This document shows positions 1 to 9,400 of a stretch of DNA of 64,000 nt, piece after piece. Location of the stretch: positions 62,001 through 126,000 of the forward strand of contig DAHUXM010000018.1 in the NCBI GenBank assembly GCA_027307165.1. The letters run 5' to 3'. The position numbers and the translations under genes are program-made. The DNA comes from Gemmatimonadota bacterium (lineage in GTDB: Bacteria > Gemmatimonadota > Gemmatimonadetes > Gemmatimonadales > Gemmatimonadaceae). Below the pieces are notes generated by a model that searched no databases, had not been told where the DNA came from, and saw nothing but the letters and a program-made list of their open reading frames with translations. Every line of letters starts with the position of its first letter. Position 1 is the first letter of the stretch.

Positions 1-1640
1 GTGCCTCCGCACGCATCGCAGCCCTTACCCTTGAAGAAGGGCAGCTCGCCAATGGTGGTCGAGAGCGATAGACCGTTCAGGTGCGGCGCAGCTTCTGGCG
101 TCGCGCGCGAGCGAGCATCGTTGAGCGACATCTCGGTGAATCGCAGCTCCCGAAGCGTGGTCGATGCCTTGACCTTGGCGCCGGTCAATTCGATGTCGTC
201 GGGCACGTAGCGGGTCTTGCAGTTCGGACAGATACGGCGGACGAGACGCTGCGCAAGAATGAGATTGAGCGCACTCGCGACGTTGAACGGCTCCAGTCCC
301 ATATCCAGCAAACGTGTAACGGTCTCAGGCGCCGAGTTGGTGTGCAGGGTGCTCATGACGAGGTGACCCGTGAGGGCTGCCTTGATCGCGATGCCGCCGG
401 TTTCGAGATCTCGAACCTCACCGACCATGATGATGTTCGGATCCTGGCGCAGGAATGCTTTCAGCGCCGCGGCGAAGCTCATGCCGATCTCGGTGCGTAC
501 CTGAACCTGATTGATGCCGTAAAGGTTGTACTCGACGGGGTCTTCGGCGGTCATGATGTTGACATCGACCGTGTTCACCTTGGACAAAGCGGAATACAGT
601 GTAGTCGTCTTACCAGAACCGGTTGGTCCCGTAACCAGCACCATGCCGTACGGATTCTGCACCGCTTCCATCAACTCGCGCTCTGCACGCGGCTCGATGC
701 CGAAGGTCTCGAGATCGAGGGTAAGGTTGCCCTTGTCGAGAATGCGCAGTACGACCTTCTCACCGAACAGCGTGGGAAGCGTGGAGACGCGGAAGTCGAT
801 GACCTTGCGGCCGATCTTGAGCTTGATGCGTCCGTCCTGCGGGACGCGTCGCTCCGCGATGTTCAGACCGGCCATGATCTTGAAGCGCGAGATGAGAGCT
901 GCGCGCATCTTGAACGGCGGTTTCATTACTTCGCGAAGCACGCCGTCGACGCGATAGCGAACGCGCAGCTCCTTCTCGAAACACTCGAAGTGGACGTCCG
1001 ACGCGCCCTTGTGCAGCGCGTCGGTGAGAATCGCATTGATGAGCTTGACGACTGGCGCTTCGTTGACTGCGACTGTCAACGCTGCAGCGGTCATCTCCTC
1101 CTGCTCTTCCTCGACCATCTCGACGTCTTCGTCACCGAGGTCGATGTCGTCGAGAAGCCGCTCCATTCCGACGTCAGTCATCGATTCTTCGGGATACACT
1201 CGCTCGATCATCGTGCGCAGAGTGTATTCGCCAGCGATCACGGGATATATGTCCGAGCGCGTGCGGAACTTCAGATCGTCGATGACGCGAATGTTCGTCG
1301 GGTCCGCCATCGCCACGTACAGCACACGACCTTCACGCTTGAGCGGAAGCACGAGATGCTGAATCGCGATCTCGGCGGGAACGAGCCGCACGAGTGCGGG
1401 ATCGATGTCCGACTTGGTAAGATCGACGGCGGGAATCTTGTACTGACGCGCGAGCAGACGGGTGAGCGTCAGCTCCTCGACCATTCCCAGCTTGACGAGC
1501 GTGTAGCCTAGTCGCCCGCCATTGCTGCGCTGTTCCTGCAACGCCTGCGCGAGCTGTTCACGGGAGATGAGGCCTTCGGAAACAAGGAGGGCGCCGATGC
1601 GCTCCGCGCTCTGCGCGACTGGCGCAACAGTGGCTGTCAT
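1..1640 (-). CDS. pilB: Type IV pilus assembly / type II secretion ATPase PilB (GspE family), 3' end cut by the window edge
   Basis: Cytoplasmic hexameric ATPase that powers pilus extension or pseudopilus assembly. The minus-strand frame is open from the ATG at 1640 to the left edge. An N-terminal MshEN-type domain (SEGLISREQL...) is followed by the ATPase core. Seen are Walker A GPTGSGKTTTLYSAL, Walker B IIMVGEVRDLETG, the His box STLHTN, and the first cysteine pairs of the zinc element (CPNC, then CDAC). This layout fits PilB better than PilT, which lacks the MshEN domain and the tetracysteine. Its ATG overlaps the stop of the upstream helix-hairpin-helix gene as ATGA, so the two are probably co-translated. 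PilB and GspE cannot be separated with certainty without the neighbouring genes. Confidence 0.93.
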   Translation of the reverse strand, partial: MTATVAPVAQSAERIGALLVSEGLISREQLAQALQEQRSNGGRLGYTLVKLGMVEELTLTRLLARQYKIPAVDLTKSDIDPALVRLVPAEIAIQHLVLPLKREGRVLYVAMADPTNIRVIDDLKFRTRSDIYPVIAGEYTLRTMIERVYPEESMTDVGMERLLDDIDLGDEDVEMVEEEQEEMTAAALTVAVNEAPVVKLINAILTDALHKGASDVHFECFEKELRVRYRVDGVLREVMKPPFKMRAALISRFKIMAGLNIAERRVPQDGRIKLKIGRKVIDFRVSTLPTLFGEKVVLRILDKGNLTLDLETFGIEPRAERELMEAVQNPYGMVLVTGPTGSGKTTTLYSALSKVNTVDVNIMTAEDPVEYNLYGINQVQVRTEIGMSFAAALKAFLRQDPNIIMVGEVRDLETGGIAIKAALTGHLVMSTLHTNSAPETVTRLLDMGLEPFNVASALNLILAQRLVRRICPNCKTRYVPDDIELTGAKVKASTTLRELRFTEMSLNDARSRATPEAAPHLNGLSLSTTIGELPFFKGKGCDACGG

Positions 1641-2170
1641 GGGTTGGCCGCCGTTTTCCGCCGTCCGGATGTGCTCGCCGGAAGTGGGCGGGGACGAATG
1701 ACTGTATTCCGGGGTCGTGGAATGCGAGAGAATGTCACTCTGGGTGCCAGTTTTCTTAAGGTACTTGCTGAAAGGAACGGAACACGTTGCAACTCCCCTA
1801 ACGAGCCAAACGGTCCGAACGAATCCCGGTCCGCTACAATAAGACGAGCCATACCCTTGGGGAGTACACCAATCGCATCGATCTCGGACATCGTGGCCCG
1901 ATCGAGATCGATTATTGAATTGGAGTCTCGGATGATCTGACTCGTTCTTGACCCGCTCGCGCCAGTTCGAGCGGTTTTACGCCTGGAACTGGACGACTTG
2001 CCCGGGGCACCCGGGCCGCCCGGTGCCGAACCAGTTGGTTCGGACACAAATGTGTCTGTGGAAGGGCGTGGCCCGGCTGGACTCCGAGCGCGCCAGACGC
2101 GGACGCCGGCGCCGAGGATCGCGACGATTCCGAAGAAGAGGAGTGCCTTTCGTTCAGCTGGGGTTGCCAT
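1637..2170 (-). CDS. Membrane-anchored helix-hairpin-helix protein, ComEA-like
   Basis: 177 residues. One transmembrane helix lies at about residues 9-24, followed by a Pro/Ser-rich linker and a C-terminal helix-hairpin-helix unit at about 90-150 (IDLDRATMSEIDAIGVLP, then a second hairpin with LGELQRVPFLS). The ILDLNxA..ELxxLPGIG pattern is typical of ComEA, the DNA receptor for natural transformation, and of related HhH proteins. The usual glycine of the first hairpin (PGIG) is replaced here (VLPKG). The stop overlaps the pilB start by 4 bp (ATGA), which links it to type IV pilus or competence functions. DNA uptake is an inference from family and context; a non-competence HhH protein is possible. 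Confidence 0.75.
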   Translation of the reverse strand: MATPAERKALLFFGIVAILGAGVRVWRARSPAGPRPSTDTFVSEPTGSAPGGPGAPGKSSSSRRKTARTGASGSRTSQIIRDSNSIIDLDRATMSEIDAIGVLPKGMARLIVADRDSFGPFGSLGELQRVPFLSASTLRKLAPRVTFSRIPRPRNTVIRPRPLPASTSGRRKTAANP

Positions 2171-2510
2171 GGAGGCAACATCGGAGAAAACGGCGCGGCG
2201 CGGATGATCGAGGAGCGGCGCGTTGGATTGTTTCGGTGCGGCGGGGGGTGGGTGGTGGTGGTGCTGCCGCTGCTGCGGACTGGGCCTCGTCGGGGAGGGG
2301 CGCGGGGGGCTGCGGCGCTACCGGAGCGGGTGCTGGGGGACTGGGACTCGTCTGGGCAGGCACGGGGCCTGCCCGGGCTACATGACTCGTAGCGCGGGAG
2401 GGCGTCGTCGGGGCAGGCACGGGGCCTGCCCGGGCTACATGACTGGTAGCGCGGGAGGGCGTCGTCGGGGGCAGGCACGGGGGCCTGCCCTTACGAGTGC
2501 CGGGGTGGTG
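2171..2510. other. Non-coding gap of about 340 bp, low complexity plus tandem palindromes
   Basis: Between the stop of the cyclase-like lipoprotein gene and the start of the HhH gene. The left part (about 2200-2350) is G/T-rich low-complexity sequence; the right part holds three tandem palindromic repeat units, described separately. Open frames here encode only Pro/Ser/Arg-rich low-complexity strings with no family features, so I call no gene. Confidence 0.7.
2354..2490. repeat. Three tandem copies of a 57-58 bp unit, each with a perfect 8-bp-stem palindrome
   Basis: Each unit starts with the arm GGGCAGGC, a 5-6 nt loop (ACGGG or ACGGGG) and the arm GCCTGCCC, at 2354-2374, 2411-2431 and 2469-2490. 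The 36-37 nt between palindromes is nearly identical in both intervals (GGGCTACATGACT...GTCGTCG). The palindromes lie just past the stop of the upstream minus-strand gene and could act as terminators or mRNA 3' stabilisers. A fourth copy of the palindrome alone lies inside ctaA at 19280. It resembles a REP-type interspersed element; the family assignment is inference. Confidence 0.85.
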
Positions 2511-3428
2511 CTAGCGCGTGGTCACGAGGGCGGCGGCGACGTCACCTACGATGCCGAGAGATTTGGCGGAGATCTTGTCCATCGTGTCGGCGAGGGTGTG
2601 GTGATAGTTGTTGGTGGGCGATTCGTAGTCGATGTCGATGACGTCGATCACACGAAGGCCGGCTTGAAGCAGCGGGATGTGGTCGTCGGTGACGGCGAGC
2701 CCCATCTGAGGCAGGAAGTACTGGGAGTAACCGAGATCGTCGGCGGTCTTCCACACACGTGACACGACCTCGGGGGCGCGCGCGACGGAGTTCTGTTCCT
2801 CGTAGATGTTGAGCTCCTTGTCGCCGATCATGTCGAAAAGAACGCCGAAGATGGGCTGGTAGCCTGGAGACGGGAGATGCGACGCGAAGTACGTCGATCC
2901 TATCAGCACGTCGACGTCCTTGGGCGGGCCGAAGCTGCCATAATCCTCGCCGTCGACGAAGAGCAGGTCCACACCGACATTCGGTGGCGTCTTCTTGAGG
3001 AGGTCACCGAGCGCTACGAAGAGGCCGACGCCGGAGGCTCCATCGTTGGCACCGAGGATGGGCTTGGTCCGATTGGCCGGGTTGGGGTCACTATCGGCGA
3101 TTGGCCTGGTATCCCAGTGCGTTACGTAGAGCACGCGATCGGTCGCCTGCGGACGGAATCGCGCGAGGATATTTCGCATAGGGATGCTATCGCCGTTTGC
3201 GAGCGTGTGCATCCAGCGCTGCTCGATGACCGTGTCGGCGCGGGTGCGCATCTGCGCGACTATCCAGTCACCGGCCTTCTGCCAGCCTGGCGAGCCTGGA
3301 ATACGCGGTCCGAATGATACCTGCGTGCCAGCATAGCGGTACGCCGCTTCGCCATCGAATCCCGTTTTGGACTTCTGACAACCAGCGACAAGGGGGAGAA
3401 TGGCAAGATAGAGGAGCAATCGATTCAT
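2511..3428 (-). CDS. M28-family lipoprotein, probable glutaminyl-peptide cyclotransferase (animal-type QC)
   Basis: 305 residues. A lipoprotein signal with lipobox LVAGC (Cys17) places it on the periplasmic side of a membrane. Zinc-site motifs in order are THWDTR, GANDGASG (Asp ligand), FVDGEDYG (acidic pair) and NNYHHTLADT (His ligand). DDHIPLLQAGLRVIDVI closely matches the DDHIPF-L--G-PVLHLI stretch that I recall as characteristic of glutaminyl cyclases rather than M28 aminopeptidases. The expected reaction is conversion of N-terminal Gln of exported proteins to pyroglutamate. It sits 70 bp downstream of SprA on the same strand. The exported proteins of this window carry Gln at +1 (see findings). 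An M28 aminopeptidase is the alternative. Confidence 0.8.
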   Translation of the reverse strand: MNRLLLYLAILPLVAGCQKSKTGFDGEAAYRYAGTQVSFGPRIPGSPGWQKAGDWIVAQMRTRADTVIEQRWMHTLANGDSIPMRNILARFRPQATDRVLYVTHWDTRPIADSDPNPANRTKPILGANDGASGVGLFVALGDLLKKTPPNVGVDLLFVDGEDYGSFGPPKDVDVLIGSTYFASHLPSPGYQPIFGVLFDMIGDKELNIYEEQNSVARAPEVVSRVWKTADDLGYSQYFLPQMGLAVTDDHIPLLQAGLRVIDVIDIDYESPTNNYHHTLADTMDKISAKSLGIVGDVAAALVTTR

Positions 3429-3498
3429 ACGTAGCGTGTAGGTGGACGGAGAAAAGATACTCCGCGTAGCGGTCGTTGGCTGTCTGCGACCGATGGCG

Positions 3499-6400
3499 TC
3501 AGTGCATCTCGCCCGAGTAGAACTGCAGATGGAGAATCGCGCTCAGGACGGTTTGCGTGAACGTTCTGCTGAGGTTGGCGTCGAAGCTATTGACGCGGGA
3601 GATTACGAAGGTGGACGTCATCGTATCGGACACGTCGGTGTCAGCGGAGAAGCTGGCCGAGCGACGACCGTTGTCGGTGAGGCGGCTGCGGCCCACGATG
3701 TCGAGCGGATTGAGCACGTAGCTCTTGCCGTGACTGTTCTGGAACGAGAGCCGCGTACGCAGGTCGCCGTGCGGATGCCATTGCGCGGGAAGCGCGAATG
3801 CCCGGGCCACATCGGCGTTAATGTCCATCGAAGTTCCGCGGCCGCTGAGGCCGGGCTCGTTGTCCAGACGCTGAACGAGATTGACCCCCAGCGAAGTGGT
3901 GAGCGGACGCGATCCCGCCCATATGGCGCTCAGTGAAACGGGGTAGCTTCGAATGCGCGTCTCGCCGTTCTCGCCATCCGGCAGGGAGAACTCACCCGGG
4001 CTGGCGAGCCGCTGAGTCGTGCCGGCGACCCGCGCGCTCGCGCTGAAGTTCCGGATCAACGCCGTGGAGTCTGCGATGCGCTTGGTCCAGCGCAATGCGA
4101 CATCGGGAAAGACGAGTTGCGTCGCATCTCCCACATCCTGGCCGTTGTCCGATCGCAATGTCCAGCTTCGCTGCGTGAGTCTCTGCAGGTGGTTTGTGAG
4201 CGTCGCGCCGAACGGCAGGTTGATCGTCTGCGACAGGGTGAGCTGATCGTTTACACCCGCGCTGGTCGCCGACTCCGATCCGATGTGTCTGAACTGGCTT
4301 ACACTGCCGAAACCAAGCTGAAACATGAGTGGCGCCGACGCCGCGGCACCGTCGTACGCCGTGAGCACGTTTCGGTCCAGCGATACGTCCAGCGGCTGAA
4401 ATGCGCTGATCATCGCCTTGACGCCCGGAATGAACGACGTTGCACCTGCAAGCGCGCGAAAGTCGATCGTGAAACCAAGATTGGCGTTCTGGGTATTGCC
4501 GATATTGCGCGGAATGCGGAACTCACCGAGGGAATCGGCTGCGCGTATGAAGTCGAGCGTGTTTGGGTCGCGCAGCATGTTGTAATTCGAGCTGCTATTG
4601 AAGCGGGCGCGCAGCCACGGCAGAGGAGTGACACTGTAGCTCAGCTGCGTCCCCACGGTACGCTGGCGCTCGAGGCCGGTGTCGAATCCAGCAAAGCGAT
4701 TGCGCTCCTGCGCATCGACCACCCCGAGGTTCGGGATTTCCCCGTAAGACCTCATGTCGCGCAGCGAGGACATGTTGAATCGAATAGTACTATTGCGGAG
4801 CGGATGAAACGCGATCGCGCCCCCGTTGCTGATGGTATTCGTGAGGCCGTTGACGACCTGCGCGGTATCATCCAGCGCCGCGGCCGGCTTGAGATAGGTC
4901 AATCGCCGGTCATTGCCGTTCTCGTACGTCGAGGTGAGATAAACCTCGGTGGGCAACACGGTTGCGAGCGAAGGCGCGAGGGCACGAATGAGATTGTACT
5001 CAAGACCGACACGGAGGTCATGGGCGTGACCGTCCTCGTATTCGCTCTGCGCGTCGGCCGATGTGTACGTTCCCTGCATGCTCAGATTGTTCAACACGGG
5101 CGCGAGCGTTCCGCCCTTTACCGGCGTCGCGCGCTTGACGCCGAAAGTAACGGACGTAGCTCCGTTGTGGGGCGATCTGAGACCGGGCACCGCGCTCGCG
5201 TCGATGTCTGATTGCGTCAGATAAGTGGGGACGCTCGATGCACCGCTGTAGTTGAACGTGACCGGGATCGCGTAACCCAGCGAGCGCGGCAGCAGCTTCT
5301 CCAGACGGAATGCCGCACTCACATCCACCGTATTGTCAGTGAGGTACGTCGGCTGGTCTCCGAGTTGCCGGAAGTTGGGATCGCGTCGCGTAAGATTGAC
5401 GCGAACGTCTGCGAAATCACTCGCCGTGACGCCGAGTGCAACCTGGCCAGCGAAACCTGTTGCGTCGACGACTCCGCCGAGCCGCAGGTCGTCGACCCAC
5501 AACTCCAGGGTGTCGCTCGGCGATATCGGACGTGCCGCCGACGTGCCCGGCACGCGCATCATTCCAACCGAGAGTTCCTGAATCGCCGCCAGGTTGGGCG
5601 GGTTGACGCCCGGGTCGGTGGTGTACACCATGTAACCATCGGCGCAGGCTGCGTACACGGCACTTGTCGCCGTGGTTGGCTGAAACGGAGTATTCGCGAT
5701 GAGAACCGAATCGGCACCGGTACACGTGTTGCGCCGCGAACCCCGGAGATACGCATTCTGAATTTGCGCACGGAGCGCGATGAGCCTGGAGAACTGGACG
5801 CGGACTTCAGGGAGCCATGCTGATGGGCCCGCGCCGTTACCCGGCAACGGTGTGTGATACATATAGAAGTTCGACGCGTCGTGACCGAGCTTCACATAGA
5901 ATTGAAGCTCGCCGTCAGCACCCCATCCGTTACTCACTCCGCGAGCCCATACCCGCAGTTCCTTGTAGCTCATGAAGTTCTTCTGACCTTCGGGGAACCG
6001 GTAGTACGCTTCAGCACGATCGAACGTATTCAGGCCACCAGCGATTACGCGGAGCGAATGCTCATTGATGGGAACGCGCGACGAGGTAACCGGAGTTGCC
6101 TTGAGATCGGGCAGATTGGTGACGCCCGGCGGCGAATCGTAATTCACACCTCCCGACACGCCGCGATCCTGTGTGCCGACGGTGCCGACGGTGACGAAGC
6201 CGAGATCGGGCTGCTCACCTGCCAGACCGCGAATCGCCGCCTCGCTCCGCTTGAGCCATGGCGCGCCCGTGAGACGAAGTTGATCCAGCGCCACCTGACT
6301 GAACGCCGTGTCCGGTACGCCAGCTCCCGAGATCATGGTAATGCGCAAGGCGCGGGCGCGACTCAGCAACGGTGAATTCAGTGTGTCGTCGGGTGCGCGG

Positions 6401-9400
6401 AACGGCACGCGAACGAAGACCCAGCACGCTGGTGTGCGCGGAACAGTCTCGCCACGCGCAACCGGCCGCTCGATGCACTTTCCAACGCGATTGAACTTCC
6501 GTTCGTCGGAAAGATCCACTACGAATCGTCTGATCTGCTCCTGCTCACGCTGGGTACTGCTGAGATTGAGCACGTTGTCGCCGTCGAGATCTTCCTCGTC
6601 GAGGCGGCCATTGCCAACGGTGCAATTCGTGCGCGTGTCGCCCACCTGATAGAGCGCGCCATACCGGTTTCTGCAGATCGGGAATTTCGGAACGATGCGC
6701 GGCGTGGGAAGCTGCCCCGGTATGGTATCAGCGATCACTACTGCGCTGTCCGCGACATCTCCGGGCAATCCCGTGTCGTTCGCGTTTGCATTGAACGCAC
6801 GCGAAAATGGATCGCGTTCGCTATTGAGCCTGTCGAATCCGGAAAGACGGCGCCCTGACATCACCGTGTCGCGCAGCACGGCGTTCACGGCCTGGATGCG
6901 AATCGTATCGGGTTGAAAAACCACCGAGTTTTCGGAGATCTCTCCCACGTCGAACACGAGAGTCGGGTTGCGCGACCGGCCGACCGCGGACGTATCCACG
7001 AGCGCCCAGAATTCGACGTTTTCAGTGCGCGACACGTCAGCACCGGATGGACTGAGCGATGTCCGGATGGAGCGCCATCGGCGACCCGTCTGCGTCACTC
7101 CGGTGCTCCAGTGCGCATTGCTGTTCTGGTCATCGCGCAACCCGCGTGACAGCGGATACAGCGTGAGCCAGAGTATCTGCTCCGGCGCAGCGACGCCGAC
7201 GCCGGAGAACGCAACCTCCGGATCGATCTTGTCGATCGTGAATTGAATCTGCTTGCCGAGGGAATCGCGTATGTTGGTCTGAAATGCAAGCTGAGTCGCG
7301 TGACTGATGTCCAGCAGATTGGGGCCGTACTTCGCGAGCACGTTGTGTGCGACGGCAGGCTGGCTGCTGTAATACCAGTACTGATCTCCCAGCAGAACAT
7401 CGAGACCGCCAGCTTCCTCGAACGATTCGATGTACGCCTGCTGGCCGGCACTCGGCTGCGGTTTGCTTGCTGCAAACTCTCCGGCGAGAGAAACATGGGA
7501 TGGCACGTCGGTGTGGCCGTACGGGAGCTTCGACACCAGTCTGGTGAGCGGGTCCGCATCGAAGTTCATCGTAGCGTTGATGCCACCGATGAGCATCGAT
7601 TGCGGCTCCAGGCCGAGCGTGGGGCGCGTGTATGTACTCTTCTGCGATTGCGACAGTGCCAGGAGATTGATCTGGCCGTTGGACAACGGAATCTCTAGTG
7701 ACGACCCGAATATCGAGGTCGGCGTTTCCACGAACAGCGGATTCTCCTCGAACTGCACGGTCACCTGTCGCGGGCGCGGGAACAACGTATCCGGCCGCGC
7801 GAAGTTCACGCGGCCAAGATCGTAATCGACGGAATAATCGCTGCCGCGTGCGAGCAGGACGTTGTCGACGAAAATGCGCTCCGAATTCGGCCGCACCTGC
7901 ACGGCGCCGAGTGATAGAGTTCCGTTGTTACCGTTACCCTGCGCCTGGTAGCGCAGCCGTATGTGGTAGACGGCGCCGGGGCGTTGCGACGATATGAGAT
8001 AGTCGGCGGGGGTCGTGTAGACTGTATCGTTGTGCGGATTCCCTGCACCGGCCATGCCGTTGCTTGCGAATGGGCGGACCGACGGAAATACCAGGAACTG
8101 ATCGCGGATCGTGGGCGTGCCGAATGCGCCGACACCGAGGGCAAAGTTGGGATCGGTCGGACGTGGCCAGAGACGGTTCTCGACATCGAAGGTCGAGCTG
8201 TTGGTAGGCTGTGCCAGTCCGAACAGTTGCAGATAGCTAGCTGCCTTTCCCGTCACGGGCTTTTCCTGATCGGTAGCGTTTCCCGTGACGACCTTGACGC
8301 TCACGCTCTGACGTATGACGTCGCTGCCACCGAGTCGATAGACCGAACGAATCTCATGCCGGAACGCAGCGTCCGTCGGCTGAACGTTCGGGTCCCACAG
8401 CAGATTCGCGAACTGATCGTGTGCCGCGGAATATTCGAGGTCGGGCGTTCCGCCAGTGGTGACATGAGTGGTAAGGACGCCGCCGATGCGGACGCGATAT
8501 GCAACGACGAGCCGCTCATTGTTGAGTGACAGTGGACGCACGAGTGCGATCCAGAGGCGCGACGGATCGGCGTAGTAGTCCACTCCCTCGCGCAGCAGCT
8601 CGTACACCTGCCCTTTCTGCGAGCGGGGATCACCGATAATGCGGAACTGCGGACCGTTCGGATTGGGCGGCTGACCACCAATCAGAAGGCGGTATACATA
8701 TATCGCGGCAGGACGCAACGTGTCGGGAAGCGCGGCAGCCAGTTGCGTCATCTGCTGCCGGTTGAGGATGTCGATGTTGGGATATCCTGCGAACAACCTG
8801 GGATCGACAGTGAAGAAGAAGCGGCGCGGCTCGAACTGGTAGTCTTCGACCGTGCGATCGACCGCTTGCAGAACGTGATCACCGACCGTGAAGACTCGAT
8901 CGCGAACCACGTTGCCCTTCTGCTGCGCGACGATGCTGCGCAGCTTGATTCCCTCACCGAGATTGGCGACCGCCTGCACGCCATAATTGCCGCTCGGGAT
9001 CGCCGCCGTGATGAAGCGTGACGGCGGCGGCTGGAACGTGACGTTGCCGACTTCGAGCTTCTGTATGAACTCGTCGGGCTTGCCCTCGAACGCAATCGAA
9101 ATGGTATTGGACGCGTCGAACTCGCGCTGCGAGTCGTAGTCCACGTTCACGTGCACGCGCTCGGCGACCACGCCGGCGGATCGGAGCGCATACTGAAAAT
9201 CGAGAGTCGGCTCGAAGGCGGAACGACAGGTGTTGGCCGCCAGGAAGTAGCTGACTCCCTGGCAGCGGTTGGTTTCATCCTTCTCGTTTCGGAACTCCAG
9301 TCTGGAGTCGACCTGAATGCCGAGATCGGCGTAATCGCCAAACAGTTGTTCATTCTTGACCGGCTCGCGGGCCTTACGCTGCTGGGCGTCTTCGGCGGAA

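Noticed and set aside
81..1511. Long plus-strand ORF (476 aa)
   Set aside because: Arg/Asp/Val-rich shadow of pilB on the opposite strand; no motifs.
1912..2478. Minus-strand ORF (188 aa) across the tandem repeat
   Set aside because: Encodes repeated SCSPGRPRACPD strings from the palindromic repeat and overlaps the HhH gene in another frame.
2354..2490. CRISPR-like array
   Set aside because: Only three units, the intervening sequences are nearly identical instead of unique spacers, and no cas genes are near.
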